Below are positions 10,218 through 19,825 of a DNA stretch of 64,000 nucleotides, one piece after another. Origin of the DNA: Farysia itapuensis (taxonomy: Eukaryota > Basidiomycota > Ustilaginomycetes > Ustilaginales > Ustilaginaceae); contig JALBYC010000012.1 of assembly GCA_023212645.1 (NCBI GenBank), positions 248,001-312,000 on the forward strand, written 5' to 3'. A model generated the notes under the pieces. It was not told the origin of the DNA. It was given only the letters and a program-made list of their open reading frames with translations, and did no database searches. The first letter of the stretch is position 1, and every line of letters starts with the position of its first letter. The translations under genes were made by a program, and so were the position numbers.

Positions 10218-11846
10218 ATGACTCAAGTAGCGGAGCATCATGCACTGTGTCCGTTCTGTCACGTCGCCTTTCGAAGAAGCAACATGATGCATCATATCCG
10301 GAAAACCCACAGGAAGGAGACCGTACCGTCCACATTCGCAGCGGACTACGACTTTATTGTATGCATTTGCGGTCGTGCCATGAAAAATCCCAGGGAGGTC
10401 AGAAAGCACCAGGTAACGATCGAGTGCATTCAAAGGGTACGACAGCAACAGGGAGCCGTTCAAACAGAACCCGTGCAAGATCGGCAAATACAAGAAGCAA
10501 GTCGAGGACCGCATGTCTCCGACGAGACATGGCAGGGAGGAGGTACGAGTTCGCCCAAGAAACCCGCTGTCCTGGGCAATGACAAAGCTCTCGATACGGA
10601 TACTCAGGGTTCGGCACCGGTTTTCGCGACTTCGCCAGACGATATCTTGCAGCATTCGGAAGCCGAGGCAGTGGTGATAGGAGAAACATTGGATCTCGGC
10701 GTCCACAGCGCTCATATGCAAAATGCACCATTTTGCGACGACACAATGTTCTTCGGCCCAGAAGACGGCATAGGGGATGACGTCTGCCACACGCCCAATC
10801 AGGAAACCAGCTTGAACAATGTCCCTGCTTCAAAAACTAAATACATCGAGCATTGGCGACAGCGGCTTGGACTAACTGACCCAGACGAATTGGGCTGGCC
10901 TTCGGCTTCTCTCACGGCAGTACCTGCGAGCAATCTCTGGCCTTTTAAGAGGTACGGATCAGAGCGGAGCCAGCAGACCGAGAGCAGTGAAGGCAGCGGT
11001 AGCCAAAGCCGCAATTCCTGCAGCTGCAGCCAAAGCAGCGGCACTTGGAACAGTAGGTGCACAGGATGCAGCGAGTGCCAATCTGGATGGTCCTTGCCTT
11101 CCATCAACGACGTGCTCAGCGACTCTGACAGCTGCGGCCGAAGCAGCGACAGTTGGGACGTTTTTCCCAGTTGCAGAGGATGCAGCAACTGCCTATGTGA
11201 TGCGTCCTTGCCATTTTTTGACGATGTGCTAGAAGGAAGCGATTCCGACAGCTGTGGCCAAAGAAGCGATTCTACAGGCGGTAGTAGCAGACTCGGAGTA
11301 CCCTTATGGGCATCACTTTGGCCATTTAACGACGACGCCTCTCTAGCGAGCGGCCATGCTAAGAGCATGTACAGCAGCGGCCAAAGCAACGAAATTGCAT
11401 GCGAAAGTAACAGCAGCAGCGATAGCAGCAGTAGAAGGAGAAGCAGCTGCCAACGGAGGCCAGCCAGCAGTGTCAGTATGATCAGGAAGAGCACAAAAAG
11501 GTGCTTCGACGCTGGGATGGCCGAGCTACAACAGCTGCATCAGAGCCTGCTACATCAATCTGAAGATGTCCCAGAGACCACGCCACGTATTCACAGGAGT
11601 CATGATCAGTATTATGGGGCTCCACGATACGGCTTCTCACTGGTCATTCCCGTCAACGACAATATCCGGTGCTCGCCACGGTCTTGTGCCGGCCGCGAAG
11701 CGTTCGTCTCCTCTCCTCGATTGGACAACGATGATGTATCCTGCCTGCCCAGGCGGAAACGCCGGCGAACTCAACTACCAGCCAGGTACTCCACCGGCGA
11801 CTTTGAAGTGTGGCTCGACGGCGAAGAAGATGACTTGTCAGAATGA
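10218..11846 (+). CDS. Orphan protein: C2H2-like finger plus Ser/Cys-rich repeats
   Basis: The protein has 542 residues from the ATG at 10218; the frame opens at a GTG eight codons earlier. Residues 11-31 (CPFC then MMHHIRKTH) form a near-canonical C2H2 zinc finger. A second Cys/His group, CICGRAMKNPREVRKH, follows and may bind another zinc. The middle (about residues 255-420) is rich in serine, much of it from AGC codons. It contains at least two imperfect repeats of about 40 residues built on CxGCSxC, SLP..DDVL and SDSCG. The C terminus has basic clusters (PRRKRRRTQ) typical of a nuclear localisation signal. I do not recognise the family. A nuclear, possibly DNA-binding role is inference. 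It is followed on the same strand by FBH1. Confidence 0.6.
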   Translation: MTQVAEHHALCPFCHVAFRRSNMMHHIRKTHRKETVPSTFAADYDFIVCICGRAMKNPREVRKHQVTIECIQRVRQQQGAVQTEPVQDRQIQEASRGPHVSDETWQGGGTSSPKKPAVLGNDKALDTDTQGSAPVFATSPDDILQHSEAEAVVIGETLDLGVHSAHMQNAPFCDDTMFFGPEDGIGDDVCHTPNQETSLNNVPASKTKYIEHWRQRLGLTDPDELGWPSASLTAVPASNLWPFKRYGSERSQQTESSEGSGSQSRNSCSCSQSSGTWNSRCTGCSECQSGWSLPSINDVLSDSDSCGRSSDSWDVFPSCRGCSNCLCDASLPFFDDVLEGSDSDSCGQRSDSTGGSSRLGVPLWASLWPFNDDASLASGHAKSMYSSGQSNEIACESNSSSDSSSRRRSSCQRRPASSVSMIRKSTKRCFDAGMAELQQLHQSLLHQSEDVPETTPRIHRSHDQYYGAPRYGFSLVIPVNDNIRCSPRSCAGREAFVSSPRLDNDDVSCLPRRKRRRTQLPARYSTGDFEVWLDGEEDDLSE

Positions 11847-12274
11847 AGTGTCGACGAGGAAGAGCAAACCATAGATAAGCTCAGTCAGTGTAAGACATTT
11901 ATAACAGCTTGATTGTCTTGTGACATCCCTTCATACAGACGAGCACAAAGTCGCTATTGACCACAAACACTCAACACAGAGCTTGCGACTGGCTGGGACA
12001 TTGTGAGTGTGAGCAAGACAAGAAGCTGAGAGCTGAGATCGCGAACGTGATTTTCGTGTTAATTGGTACGCGTCAGACAGGGTCCGATGAGAAGTCTGCA
12101 CTCTGCTGCAACCTTTCGCAGTCACAAGTCACGTCTACAAGGGAAAAAACAAACATCCTCGCCACTTCAACAGCCGTCATACATGCCTCAGCACTCGTAG
12201 GGACGCACAGCATGCCGGATGCTGCTGCGGCAGCCAATATATACATACCCTTGATCGGCACTGACACTCATCAG
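11847..12274. promoter_or_regulatory. Leader/promoter of FBH1
   Basis: The FBH1 frame is open through most of this stretch, but without an ATG until 12212. A six-codon upstream frame, ATG to TAG at 12183-12200, precedes the candidate starts and could reduce translation if it is in the mRNA. TATATA occurs at about 12238. Confidence 0.35.
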
Positions 12275-15200
12275 ATGCATCCGTCCCGCAGCGATGGAGG
12301 TGCCACAGCCTCTTCGAGTAAGCCAACTGCTACGAATCCACTGAAACGTCTTGCCCCACATCCGTCGACATGTACGACAGCGCAAGGGTTTGGAAAACGC
12401 AAGTCCAATTCCGCTAATGACGACAGCCTCGCGCTCAGACTCCAACCAAAGCTCAGCCAAAGCTCTTGGAGGCGGACCAAGTCACATCAGCAAGTAGATC
12501 TAAGCGGTCCACTGCGGCGTACCGTACTCGAATGGCTTCCTCGCGAAGTCGTCTTCATGATACTGAGCTTGTTGCCATTCACTGATATCCAGAATATGCT
12601 TCGGGCAGATCGCCGCCTCCGCCCGTTTGTGCATTTACCTGGTTTCGCACCTTGGAGAAAGAGGCTGGCCTGCGTCCTTTGCAAGGAAAGACTTTACGAT
12701 GAATCCGTAGCTTCGCAAGAAGAAGCCATGTTTTCGGAGGAGACAGAGGTCGAGTCTGCGAAAGATACGCTAGCATATCCACAGAAGCAACATTTTCAAA
12801 GGGATTCGAGCAATCCTGCCCTTGATCACCAGAACGTCGAAGCGGCCTTTCTCGCCGAATATTCAGACGCTCTGAAGGCTTTGTATCTTAAATCGGCCCC
12901 TCTGGACCTACATGATTTGATGCCGTGCGCTACGAAAGTCTGGCACCAGCATCGAGCATTCTCGCATCTCCGCAAGTGGTGTCGCAACTTTGAGCTGGGC
13001 CGAGAAACAGCCGAATCTCTCTTCCTCCAAGTGGATGAAACCAGCGCCATCGAATTTCTCTCTTTTCTCCGCGTATATCTCTTTGTCGTTCGCATATCTC
13101 GAGCGTTCGCTCAAGCAAGTCCACCTCTGCAGCTCATTCGCAGTCTCGACTACGACTGCCTGTCGGCCATATCGACATATTTCAAACCCAGGTCATCCTC
13201 AGCATCTCCAACATTACCCTTCTCTCTGACGGAGGAACAAGCACGTTTTGTCAACTGCGACGTCCGTCCGGGCGAATTAGTCAAGGTGCAAGCGTTCGCT
13301 GGCACTGGCAAGACGCGTTCCCTCCTGGCGTATGCTGAGAGACGGCCAAAGAAGAGGTTTCTTTACATTGCATTTAACGTGTCAGCAGCGAGCTCAGCAC
13401 GTGGCAGGTTCCCGTCCAATGTCGATTGTAGAACCATGCATTCTGTTGCGTTCCGTCAAGTGGTGCTTGCGCCCGGCCAGGAGGTTGGTGACCTTCGTGC
13501 ACGAGATGTGGTTCGCATCTTGGGCGATCGACTTCCAGAAGGACAGATGCTTCGAATCCAGAATGGATCGACGCAAGGAGGCCGCGATAACAAGCTTACA
13601 CCAACGGCAATTGCCACGTACATTCTCACAACCTTGCAGCGATTCTTCTACTCCGATGACTCTACAGTCGTGCCAGACAGGCATGTGCCAGCAAAGGTCG
13701 CTAGTGACACTGACCTCAAGGTTCGGTCCGTTGCTCGCTGTGCGCAAGACCTTTGGGATCTGATCAGAGAAGGAGGGGCCGATCGTGGAGGCAAATCCGT
13801 TCGATGTCCACATGATGGCTACGTTAAGCTTCTGCAGCTTCAAGCGCCACACCACTCAGAAAACTTCTTCAAGGCCTTCGACGTGCTCCTTCTCGATGAA
13901 GCTCAAGATTTGTCCGCAGCCCAAGTCTCGATTCTGCTGCGGGCCAAGAAATCTTGCGGCATTCTCGTCGTCGGCGATGTCTTTCAAAAGATCTACGGGT
14001 TCCGTGGAGGAACTGCGAGGGCTTTCAACGAGCGTCTGCATCCATCTACGGCGAGTTTCCAGCTTACTAAAAGCTTTCGCTTTGGCGATGCGGTCGCCAA
14101 GCTCGCGACCGAGATGCTATCTCTAAGAAAAGCGGCACCATGGGAGAAAGCCGCACGGAAACCTGTCTTGAGCGGAGCTGCTGGTTCCTCTGATCGCCTT
14201 TTTGCAGAAGCACGTCTTTTGTCTCGAAGCAGCAGGGACGAAGCAGAACTCGGAGATGTCGAAGAGACAGTAAACGTGTCCAGTCAACCAGACTCGGAGA
14301 ACGAAGGACGTCAAGCAATCTCACTGCAGGTCAGTTCGATCTCGACCGTAGGCAAGAGTGAGGATATCTTCACGCACACGCGCATTTTTCGGTCAAACAA
14401 AAAGCTCTGTCTGACAGCTCTAGCACTATCTGCGTCTATGCCACAGCCGCACAAGATGTACTTGAAAACTAGCCAGGCTTTACAGCCAGAATCAGTGTTA
14501 CAGCTGTTACGCGACGCTCATATACTGTACCACAACGACACACGATCCATGTCGAGGAACTCGCTTCTGCGCGACTTTGCCAGCTGGAAAGATCTGGTGC
14601 AGAGAGTTGAAGCTGAAGGGGGTGGAGAAAGCAAATTGAGTCTTGCTGTCGCTCTTGGAAACCTCTTTGCAAGCTCCGACTTTCTTGACCAAGTAGCGAC
14701 GCTCGAGACGCGGTTCTGTCGCAGCGAGGGCGAAGCAACAGTCGTTCTGACGACCGTACATCAGGCCAAAGGTCTCGAGTGGGATTGTGTTCTGGTGGAA
14801 GACGACTTTCGACCTATCTATGGTAGTGAACGTTCCAAACGGCTCGAGGTTGCCGGATTATGGCAGCAAGATGAGCTAAATCACCTCTACGTGGCTCTGA
14901 CCCGGGCCAAAAAGCATCTCATCGTGTCCAAGCCCGTTCTCCAATGGATTGCAGCCATTCGCGGCCTTAATCGGTACTCTTTGACTCCCAAGAGTGGAAC
15001 ATGCATTTTATGCCAGACGTCCAAGCACCCTCTCGTCGTGCGCGAGTATCGCATTCCGGTGTTTGACTTTCTCAATCCTCGTTGTAATGAGACGAAAGCC
15101 ACGAAGGGACCAGTGGATCCGACCGATATCGCTCCCATACGGGAAGCTCAAGGCTGTTTGGAGTGTTTGGCTGTACAAGGCGAAACGCTCGGGGATGATG

Positions 15201-15463
15201 ATTTGGCCCACTTCGTTTCATCGGCCGCCAAGATCGCAAAGCAAAGGCCGACAGTGCCCAAATTTGTGCAAGAGAACGCTCTCAGCCTACCTCGCGCCTC
15301 GTCGGCCTCCCTGCTTGTTTCTTCAGCGGCCAATCCGAACAGTGACTTCAAGCTGGATCCCAGTAAGCATGCCTTTCTCAGCTCAAATCATCGGGCAATG
15401 AAGTGGGCCATGATGCACTGCGAGTATAAGCGAGCAGTCGACACATGGATTCCTCAAAATTAG
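12275..15463 (+). CDS. FBH1: F-box DNA helicase (UvrD/SF1 family)
   Basis: The protein has 1062 residues. An F-box (WLPREVVFMILSLLPF) near residues 80-118 would link it to an SCF ubiquitin ligase. An SF1A helicase core follows, with Walker A AFAGTGKT near residue 341, Walker B LLLDEAQD near residue 537, motif V/VI elements (TTVHQAKGLEWD and LYVALTRAKKHL), and a tail with paired cysteines (CILC and CLEC) that could hold zinc. FBH1 restrains Rad51 filaments and limits recombination at stalled forks. The start is uncertain: an in-frame ATG at 12212 would add 21 residues, and the open frame reaches 11957 without another ATG. It converges with the BolA gene, 147 bp away. Confidence 0.9.
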   Translation: MHPSRSDGGATASSSKPTATNPLKRLAPHPSTCTTAQGFGKRKSNSANDDSLALRLQPKLSQSSWRRTKSHQQVDLSGPLRRTVLEWLPREVVFMILSLLPFTDIQNMLRADRRLRPFVHLPGFAPWRKRLACVLCKERLYDESVASQEEAMFSEETEVESAKDTLAYPQKQHFQRDSSNPALDHQNVEAAFLAEYSDALKALYLKSAPLDLHDLMPCATKVWHQHRAFSHLRKWCRNFELGRETAESLFLQVDETSAIEFLSFLRVYLFVVRISRAFAQASPPLQLIRSLDYDCLSAISTYFKPRSSSASPTLPFSLTEEQARFVNCDVRPGELVKVQAFAGTGKTRSLLAYAERRPKKRFLYIAFNVSAASSARGRFPSNVDCRTMHSVAFRQVVLAPGQEVGDLRARDVVRILGDRLPEGQMLRIQNGSTQGGRDNKLTPTAIATYILTTLQRFFYSDDSTVVPDRHVPAKVASDTDLKVRSVARCAQDLWDLIREGGADRGGKSVRCPHDGYVKLLQLQAPHHSENFFKAFDVLLLDEAQDLSAAQVSILLRAKKSCGILVVGDVFQKIYGFRGGTARAFNERLHPSTASFQLTKSFRFGDAVAKLATEMLSLRKAAPWEKAARKPVLSGAAGSSDRLFAEARLLSRSSRDEAELGDVEETVNVSSQPDSENEGRQAISLQVSSISTVGKSEDIFTHTRIFRSNKKLCLTALALSASMPQPHKMYLKTSQALQPESVLQLLRDAHILYHNDTRSMSRNSLLRDFASWKDLVQRVEAEGGGESKLSLAVALGNLFASSDFLDQVATLETRFCRSEGEATVVLTTVHQAKGLEWDCVLVEDDFRPIYGSERSKRLEVAGLWQQDELNHLYVALTRAKKHLIVSKPVLQWIAAIRGLNRYSLTPKSGTCILCQTSKHPLVVREYRIPVFDFLNPRCNETKATKGPVDPTDIAPIREAQGCLECLAVQGETLGDDDLAHFVSSAAKIAKQRPTVPKFVQENALSLPRASSASLLVSSAANPNSDFKLDPSKHAFLSSNHRAMKWAMMHCEYKRAVDTWIPQN

Positions 15464-15610
15464 TCTGGCCAAATGTATCGTATCTCACTTTCTGCCCCCT
15501 TAATCAGCAGCATCGGTCACGTTTGACACAATGTTTGAGATTGCTAACGTGGGAAGAATCTGTTAGCCAAAGACATGTTTGGGCATTTTACGACAGGATC
15601 AGTCGGATAC

Positions 15611-16430
15611 TTAAACGCCAGCCATGCCAAACATGCCCGTAGCATCTCGGATTTTGGCGACTTCGTTGGCAGTGAGGTGTTGCTTTTGAGAAAGGAAGCA
15701 GTCTTCAAAAATGCGTTCGATCTCCGAGTCTCCAGGTGTCCGACCGGACGGTCCAGGGCTGGAGGCGCCTGCCTCTGCATTTGGACCTGAGAACTGCATC
15801 TCGAGGTAGGACCTCAAGCCTGTCCAGAACTCGGTGGATCTGATCTTGTTCTCGTGCAATCGCGAAATAGATGGGCTGAGCGGGGGCGGTACGGGCGTGC
15901 CTGGCAATTGAGTGGTACCGCCGGGGTGAGATCCGGGGGTGAGCGGTTTGCCCGCATTTCGAGCCGCGAATCCAGACAGGGTATCTTCGTCAGTAGTGAG
16001 CGTGAGCTCTGGGATTGACACGCCAGATGCGGTGCGGTTGTGTGAGCGGCCTGCACTGGTAATGACGGGAGCGGGTGCGAGGTCGGTCGCTGCTGACTTG
16101 GCTGAAGAAGAAGGCGCATGGATCTCGTCGTATTGCTGAACGGTGTATGTCTTTTGCGAGAATGCGTGAAGCTGCGCAATTTCGTCTTTCAGGAGCTCGT
16201 TCACCATTCGATGTCGCTTCAGGGTCGGTAAGCCGCGAAAGGTGTCACTGACAATGACCACGTCGTACGCCTGACCACAGCCTCCAGATACATCCGACAC
16301 CACCTGCAAGGAGACTTTGGTTAAGAGGAGCGCGGAATCAAAGACAAGCAATATAGTGACAACTTACCAGTGTCGAGACATTCTCTACCTTGCTCCGGAT
16401 GGCGGCCTCGAGATCCTGTGAAGAGACCAT
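15611..16430 (-). CDS. BolA-family protein with long C-terminal extension (two exons)
   Basis: Exon 1 is 16368-16430 and exon 2 is 15611-16303. The 64-nt intron starts GTAAGT and ends TTGCAG. The product has 251 residues. Residues 5-85 are a BolA domain: VSDVSGGCGQAYDV carries the cysteine, LKRHRMVNE the invariant histidine, and LHAFSQKT resembles the cytosolic BOLA2/Fra2 type. BolA proteins bridge a [2Fe-2S] cluster with monothiol glutaredoxins and signal iron status. There is no mitochondrial leader, so cytosol/nucleus is likely. Normal BolA proteins are about 90-110 residues. This one adds a Pro/Ser-rich linker and a C-terminal block (about 190-251, STEFWTGL to EVAKIRDATGMFG) that looks folded and unknown. 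Confidence 0.85.
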
Positions 16431-16781
16431 GTTGAAAGTGCCGCTAAAGTCTTGCTTGCGCGTGGTCTTTGAGCTTTGATGGGCGAACGGCGGTGAATAT
16501 CGAGATCAGACGCAGTACTGAGTAGGTGCACTGCTGCATGGATGCACGAATGCACGATCCGTTGCTGAGAGCCTGAGACGCGTCCGCATCGGCTGACCAA
16601 GGCCCGATCAGATTGATTTGACACTCGACTGCCGACTGCCTCCTCCTTTCTTCCTGCATTCACCTAGTGGCCGCCGAAAGCAGACATCATCGTTCGCGTC
16701 TTACCCGCCCTCAGGGCCAGCTGCCCCACTTTGCGTCCTTCGAGACGTCCATGTTCAGGTACTTCCGTGGGTTCTCGTGTG

Positions 16782-17786
16782 ATGCGTGAGCTTTCGATGA
16801 AGGCTCAGCAACGCAGTCTCCGGATCGCATGCGTGCAGCTTGACACAAAGCACGGCGACAGATCGACGAATCTCATGTCGGTCAAGCGGCTTCTCGCCGA
16901 CCTCGTCCAGCATACGGACACAAAACCTCTCGACCTTGTGGTTTTGCCTGAACTTGCCTTGACCGGCTATGTCTTCCGAGATTACACCCACATCGAACCA
17001 CTGCTCGAGTCTCCGGCCGCGTTGAGTGAGGGTCTCGCGTATGCCTCAGCTTTTGCCAAGACAATGTCGTGCTACGTCGTGATAGGTTTCGCCGAAGCAG
17101 CTCCCTTTGAGACAACGCAGTCAGGTACCTCTGCCCACTCGACCGCCAAGATTCGGCACGATGCAAGACCGAGCGAAGTACGCGATCAAGGTTCAGCCCC
17201 ACTCTCGTTCCCGGCATACAATTCAGCAGCGCTCTTCGGTCGAAACGGTGAGCTCATACACATATTCCGGAAGCATTTCCTCTTTGACGACGACAAGAGA
17301 TGGGCTTCAGAAGGCGCCGGCTTCGAAGCAGTACATCTGCCCGACTTCGGCAACGTCTGCGTCGCGATCTGCATGGATCTGAATCCATTCGAGTTCAAGA
17401 CTGACTTTGACACGTGTGAATTGGCGACGTTCTGTGTAGAGCACAAGGTCGACTATCTCATAGTCCCTATGGCGTGGCTACTCCCCAAAGATGAGGTCGA
17501 AGTGCTCGGTGGGACGGAGTCGGCTAAAAAGCCCAGCATGTCTACTATTAATTACTGGGCTCTACGCTGTCAGCCTTTCTTCAGAGCCACTGCTGGGTCA
17601 TCCACGGGATCAGCCAAGTACCTCGTCGCAGCGAACCGCACCGGTAACGAAGGTTCATCAATCTTTGCAGGATCTTCTTGTGTCTTGCAAATGAAGCAGG
17701 CAGACCGCCCAGTCCTGCTTGATGCCCTTGGTAGAGGAGAGCAAGGCATTCTGCTGGTCGACATACCGGCCAATGACTCTTGCTGA
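16782..17786 (+). CDS. NTA1: Protein N-terminal amidase (nitrilase superfamily)
   Basis: The protein has 334 residues. The nitrilase triad is intact: Glu57 in LPELALTGY, Lys164 in RKHFLF and Cys197 in ICMDLNPFEF. The CMDLNPFEF context is typical of Nta1, which deamidates N-terminal Asn and Gln so that proteins enter the Arg/N-degron pathway. The open frame starts at a TTG (16731). ATGs at 16782 and 16797 are both possible and the first was taken. An out-of-frame ATG at 16751 would make a short upstream frame. Its 3' end is only 58 bp from the first secreted-protein gene, so it marks the conserved left border of that cluster. Confidence 0.88.
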   Translation: MRELSMKAQQRSLRIACVQLDTKHGDRSTNLMSVKRLLADLVQHTDTKPLDLVVLPELALTGYVFRDYTHIEPLLESPAALSEGLAYASAFAKTMSCYVVIGFAEAAPFETTQSGTSAHSTAKIRHDARPSEVRDQGSAPLSFPAYNSAALFGRNGELIHIFRKHFLFDDDKRWASEGAGFEAVHLPDFGNVCVAICMDLNPFEFKTDFDTCELATFCVEHKVDYLIVPMAWLLPKDEVEVLGGTESAKKPSMSTINYWALRCQPFFRATAGSSTGSAKYLVAANRTGNEGSSIFAGSSCVLQMKQADRPVLLDALGRGEQGILLVDIPANDSC

Positions 17787-17787
17787 A

Positions 17788-17795
17788 CTATATAG
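17788..17795 (+). promoter_or_regulatory. TATA-like box of secreted gene 1
   Basis: CTATATAG lies two bases after the NTA1 stop codon and 50 bp before the ATG of the first secreted-protein gene. Position and sequence fit a TATA box; no transcript data. Confidence 0.35.
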
Positions 17796-17844
17796 CATAG
17801 GCAATTAGGCGGCGTCTTCGTTTTCCCACGAACAAGTCTGAACC

Positions 17845-19038
17845 ATGTCTCCTTCAACACGATGTCTTGTCGTTCTTTGGGTCGCAATCCTAATTTGCAT
17901 CTCGTTGAGTCCGAGATGCCATGGTCAAGTGTACAACGAGGAAGGAGTGCGCCGCATGTTGCGCCTCGAACGAAGAATGAACCCAGCCAGCTCCTCTCAA
18001 GCTGGTCCTAGCCGTCTTGGCGAGACCTCTCCTCAAATCGAGATAGACGCAGAAAGGAAAGACGAGTCCGCTCTTCCGCGTACGGATGCACATTCTAGAC
18101 AATCGATCATTGATTTGCACAACGACCTACCAGCAGATGCACAGCTCGTAGATGCTTCAAGGATTCAAGCACTGCCCGCAACAGACCATCGAAGCCCTGA
18201 ATATTTCCTGCGTTACAGCGATATCCCGTTCTTCAATCATGTCCCGATCTATGAACAGGGCCGAGATCCCGTCGGCGATCTTGAACAAGCTATTCGCGAC
18301 CATGGCGCGGTCTACGTAGTCAGTCCCGATGGCCAATTTCTCATCAAATATGTCAGAGGTGCCGCACAAAAGACCGCTGCTGACGATGCTGGCGTTTTTT
18401 GGGAGTTCTATAATATGGGACCCCAAATCAATCATCTTTACAAGGTGATGACGGGATTACCAGCCGTTCGACCGAGCTTGCACAATAGCGACTACGACCA
18501 CGTGCCTCATTGGCGCTCTACACCCATCTTCCATCACGGCGATGCCGATGTGGCACAGACCTTCAAGGCAATCAACCACCCCGACGGGTTCCTGTACATG
18601 AGTCCAGGATCTCGAAAACTTCGGGCCTACAAGTTCACTGTCGAAGACGACCAATTCGGCTTCAGGAGGGTAGAGAATCCTGACGTTGAGTCTGCGATCC
18701 GCAAAGCTTTGCGACGCGCAGAGGCCTCGGCTGAATTGTACGGACCAGTACTTGCGTCAGTATTGCATGGCAAGCCTCTACAACTGGAAGACGTGGACAT
18801 GAATCGTAATGTGAAAGGTCTCGCCGCCATTCGCCGCTTCGATTCCCACGCCACTCGTCAGCAAATCGTTGCAGCACTTGAAAGCCACGGGAAAATCCGC
18901 TATTACGATCAGTCTAAGAGGAAATGGGAGATCACTTTGGACGCTGGAGGCGAGCTCCAAATCCGTAGACTTGGCATACTGGACAAGGCTGCTGAGCATG
19001 TAGGTAAATCGCTTGGCAAGCTGCACATTCCCGGCTAG
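17845..19038 (+). CDS. Secreted protein 1 of cluster (three modules)
   Basis: The protein has 397 residues and starts at an ATG in a good context. Residues 1-27 are a signal peptide (hydrophobic core VVLWVAILICISL, small residues before the likely cleavage). LERR at 41-44 looks like a Kex2 site. The mature chain has no cysteine. Three related segments follow: 125-206 (DIPFFNHVPIYEQG then AIRDHGAVYVV), 222-302 (RSTPIFHHG then AINHPDGFLYM) and 325-392 (IRRFDS then ALESHGKIRYY). Each predicts a short strand, a helix, a beta hairpin and a helix. The same pattern occurs in the next four proteins. I recognise no enzyme motif. As the first gene of a secreted cluster in a smut genome it is probably a host-directed effector; that role is inference. 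Confidence 0.8.
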   Translation: MSPSTRCLVVLWVAILICISLSPRCHGQVYNEEGVRRMLRLERRMNPASSSQAGPSRLGETSPQIEIDAERKDESALPRTDAHSRQSIIDLHNDLPADAQLVDASRIQALPATDHRSPEYFLRYSDIPFFNHVPIYEQGRDPVGDLEQAIRDHGAVYVVSPDGQFLIKYVRGAAQKTAADDAGVFWEFYNMGPQINHLYKVMTGLPAVRPSLHNSDYDHVPHWRSTPIFHHGDADVAQTFKAINHPDGFLYMSPGSRKLRAYKFTVEDDQFGFRRVENPDVESAIRKALRRAEASAELYGPVLASVLHGKPLQLEDVDMNRNVKGLAAIRRFDSHATRQQIVAALESHGKIRYYDQSKRKWEITLDAGGELQIRRLGILDKAAEHVGKSLGKLHIPG

Positions 19039-19267
19039 ACTGCGTGACAGAGAATTCACCTTTTGCTCGGTATAATATATATCATATGAGCCCATCTTTG
19101 CCTTCCGTGTGGTGACTGTACGAGGCTAGGCTGTCTGCCGTTCGTCTGATCAAGGGCACCCTTCATTTCATTGTATGGCTTAAAACCGTGACTACATTTA
19201 ATTCGAGATTCGCAGTCAAAGCTGCCTTTCACCCTCATACACGAAGCTGAGTCGAAATCGTGACAGC

Positions 19268-19825
19268 ATGAAGCTCAATGCTATCGGAACCGCGATTATC
19301 TTTGGCTTGTTGTTAAACGACGCTATCGCTTCTTCCTTCTTCAGCGGCAAGTCCAGTAGTCAGCATGCCTTGCAGCGCAGGGTGCTGTGTGGAATATTTG
19401 GCTCCTGCATTTCCAGCGACACGCCGTCCAGCCCGCAAGCAACGGATCCAGCTCCAGTTGCAAGACCAGTGAGAAGGCTCTCGAGGACGATGATGGCGCT
19501 GGGGCGTGACCCTATCGGAAACGCAAGAACCCTGACAACGGAGGAGTTGCAAGTTGCCTTTCGACCAGTCCGCTTCTTCAACGGCATCCCTGTCTTCCGT
19601 CAGGGGTCCACTACTCTCCTCTTGTTACAGTCTGCGCTGCGAAACTACGGTCGTTTGTACTATACGTACAAAGACTATAATCTTCATCCCCATCTGGTCA
19701 ATTTCAACAATAACGAGCTCTTATTTGAAACTGTGTCGGAGCAAGACGAAGCCTATCTAGCTAACCTGGTTCACGACTACTCTTTCGCATCCAGATATCT
19801 TAGAAACCTCAATAGCATCCTTTAG
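19268..19825 (+). CDS. Secreted protein 2 of cluster (one module)
   Basis: The protein has 185 residues. The signal peptide covers about residues 1-21 (MKLNAIGTAIIFGLLL, then a likely cut after AIA). LQRR at 35-38 is a Kex2-like site, and two cysteines at 41 and 47 follow it. A Pro/Ala-rich linker leads to one copy of the cluster module at about 98-180, anchored by FFNGIPVFRQG (103-113) and ALRNYGRLYY (123-132), with a predicted closing helix. The best resemblance by eye is to module 1 of the upstream neighbour, both sharing an FFN..P[VI] anchor. No intron and no known catalytic motif. It is the shortest member and perhaps the minimal form. Confidence 0.75.
   Translation: MKLNAIGTAIIFGLLLNDAIASSFFSGKSSSQHALQRRVLCGIFGSCISSDTPSSPQATDPAPVARPVRRLSRTMMALGRDPIGNARTLTTEELQVAFRPVRFFNGIPVFRQGSTTLLLLQSALRNYGRLYYTYKDYNLHPHLVNFNNNELLFETVSEQDEAYLANLVHDYSFASRYLRNLNSIL

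Noticed and set aside
10799..11494. 231-codon leucine-rich frame antisense to the zinc-finger orphan, looking like a membrane protein
   Set aside because: Poly-leucine is the mirror of AGC serine codons on the plus strand.
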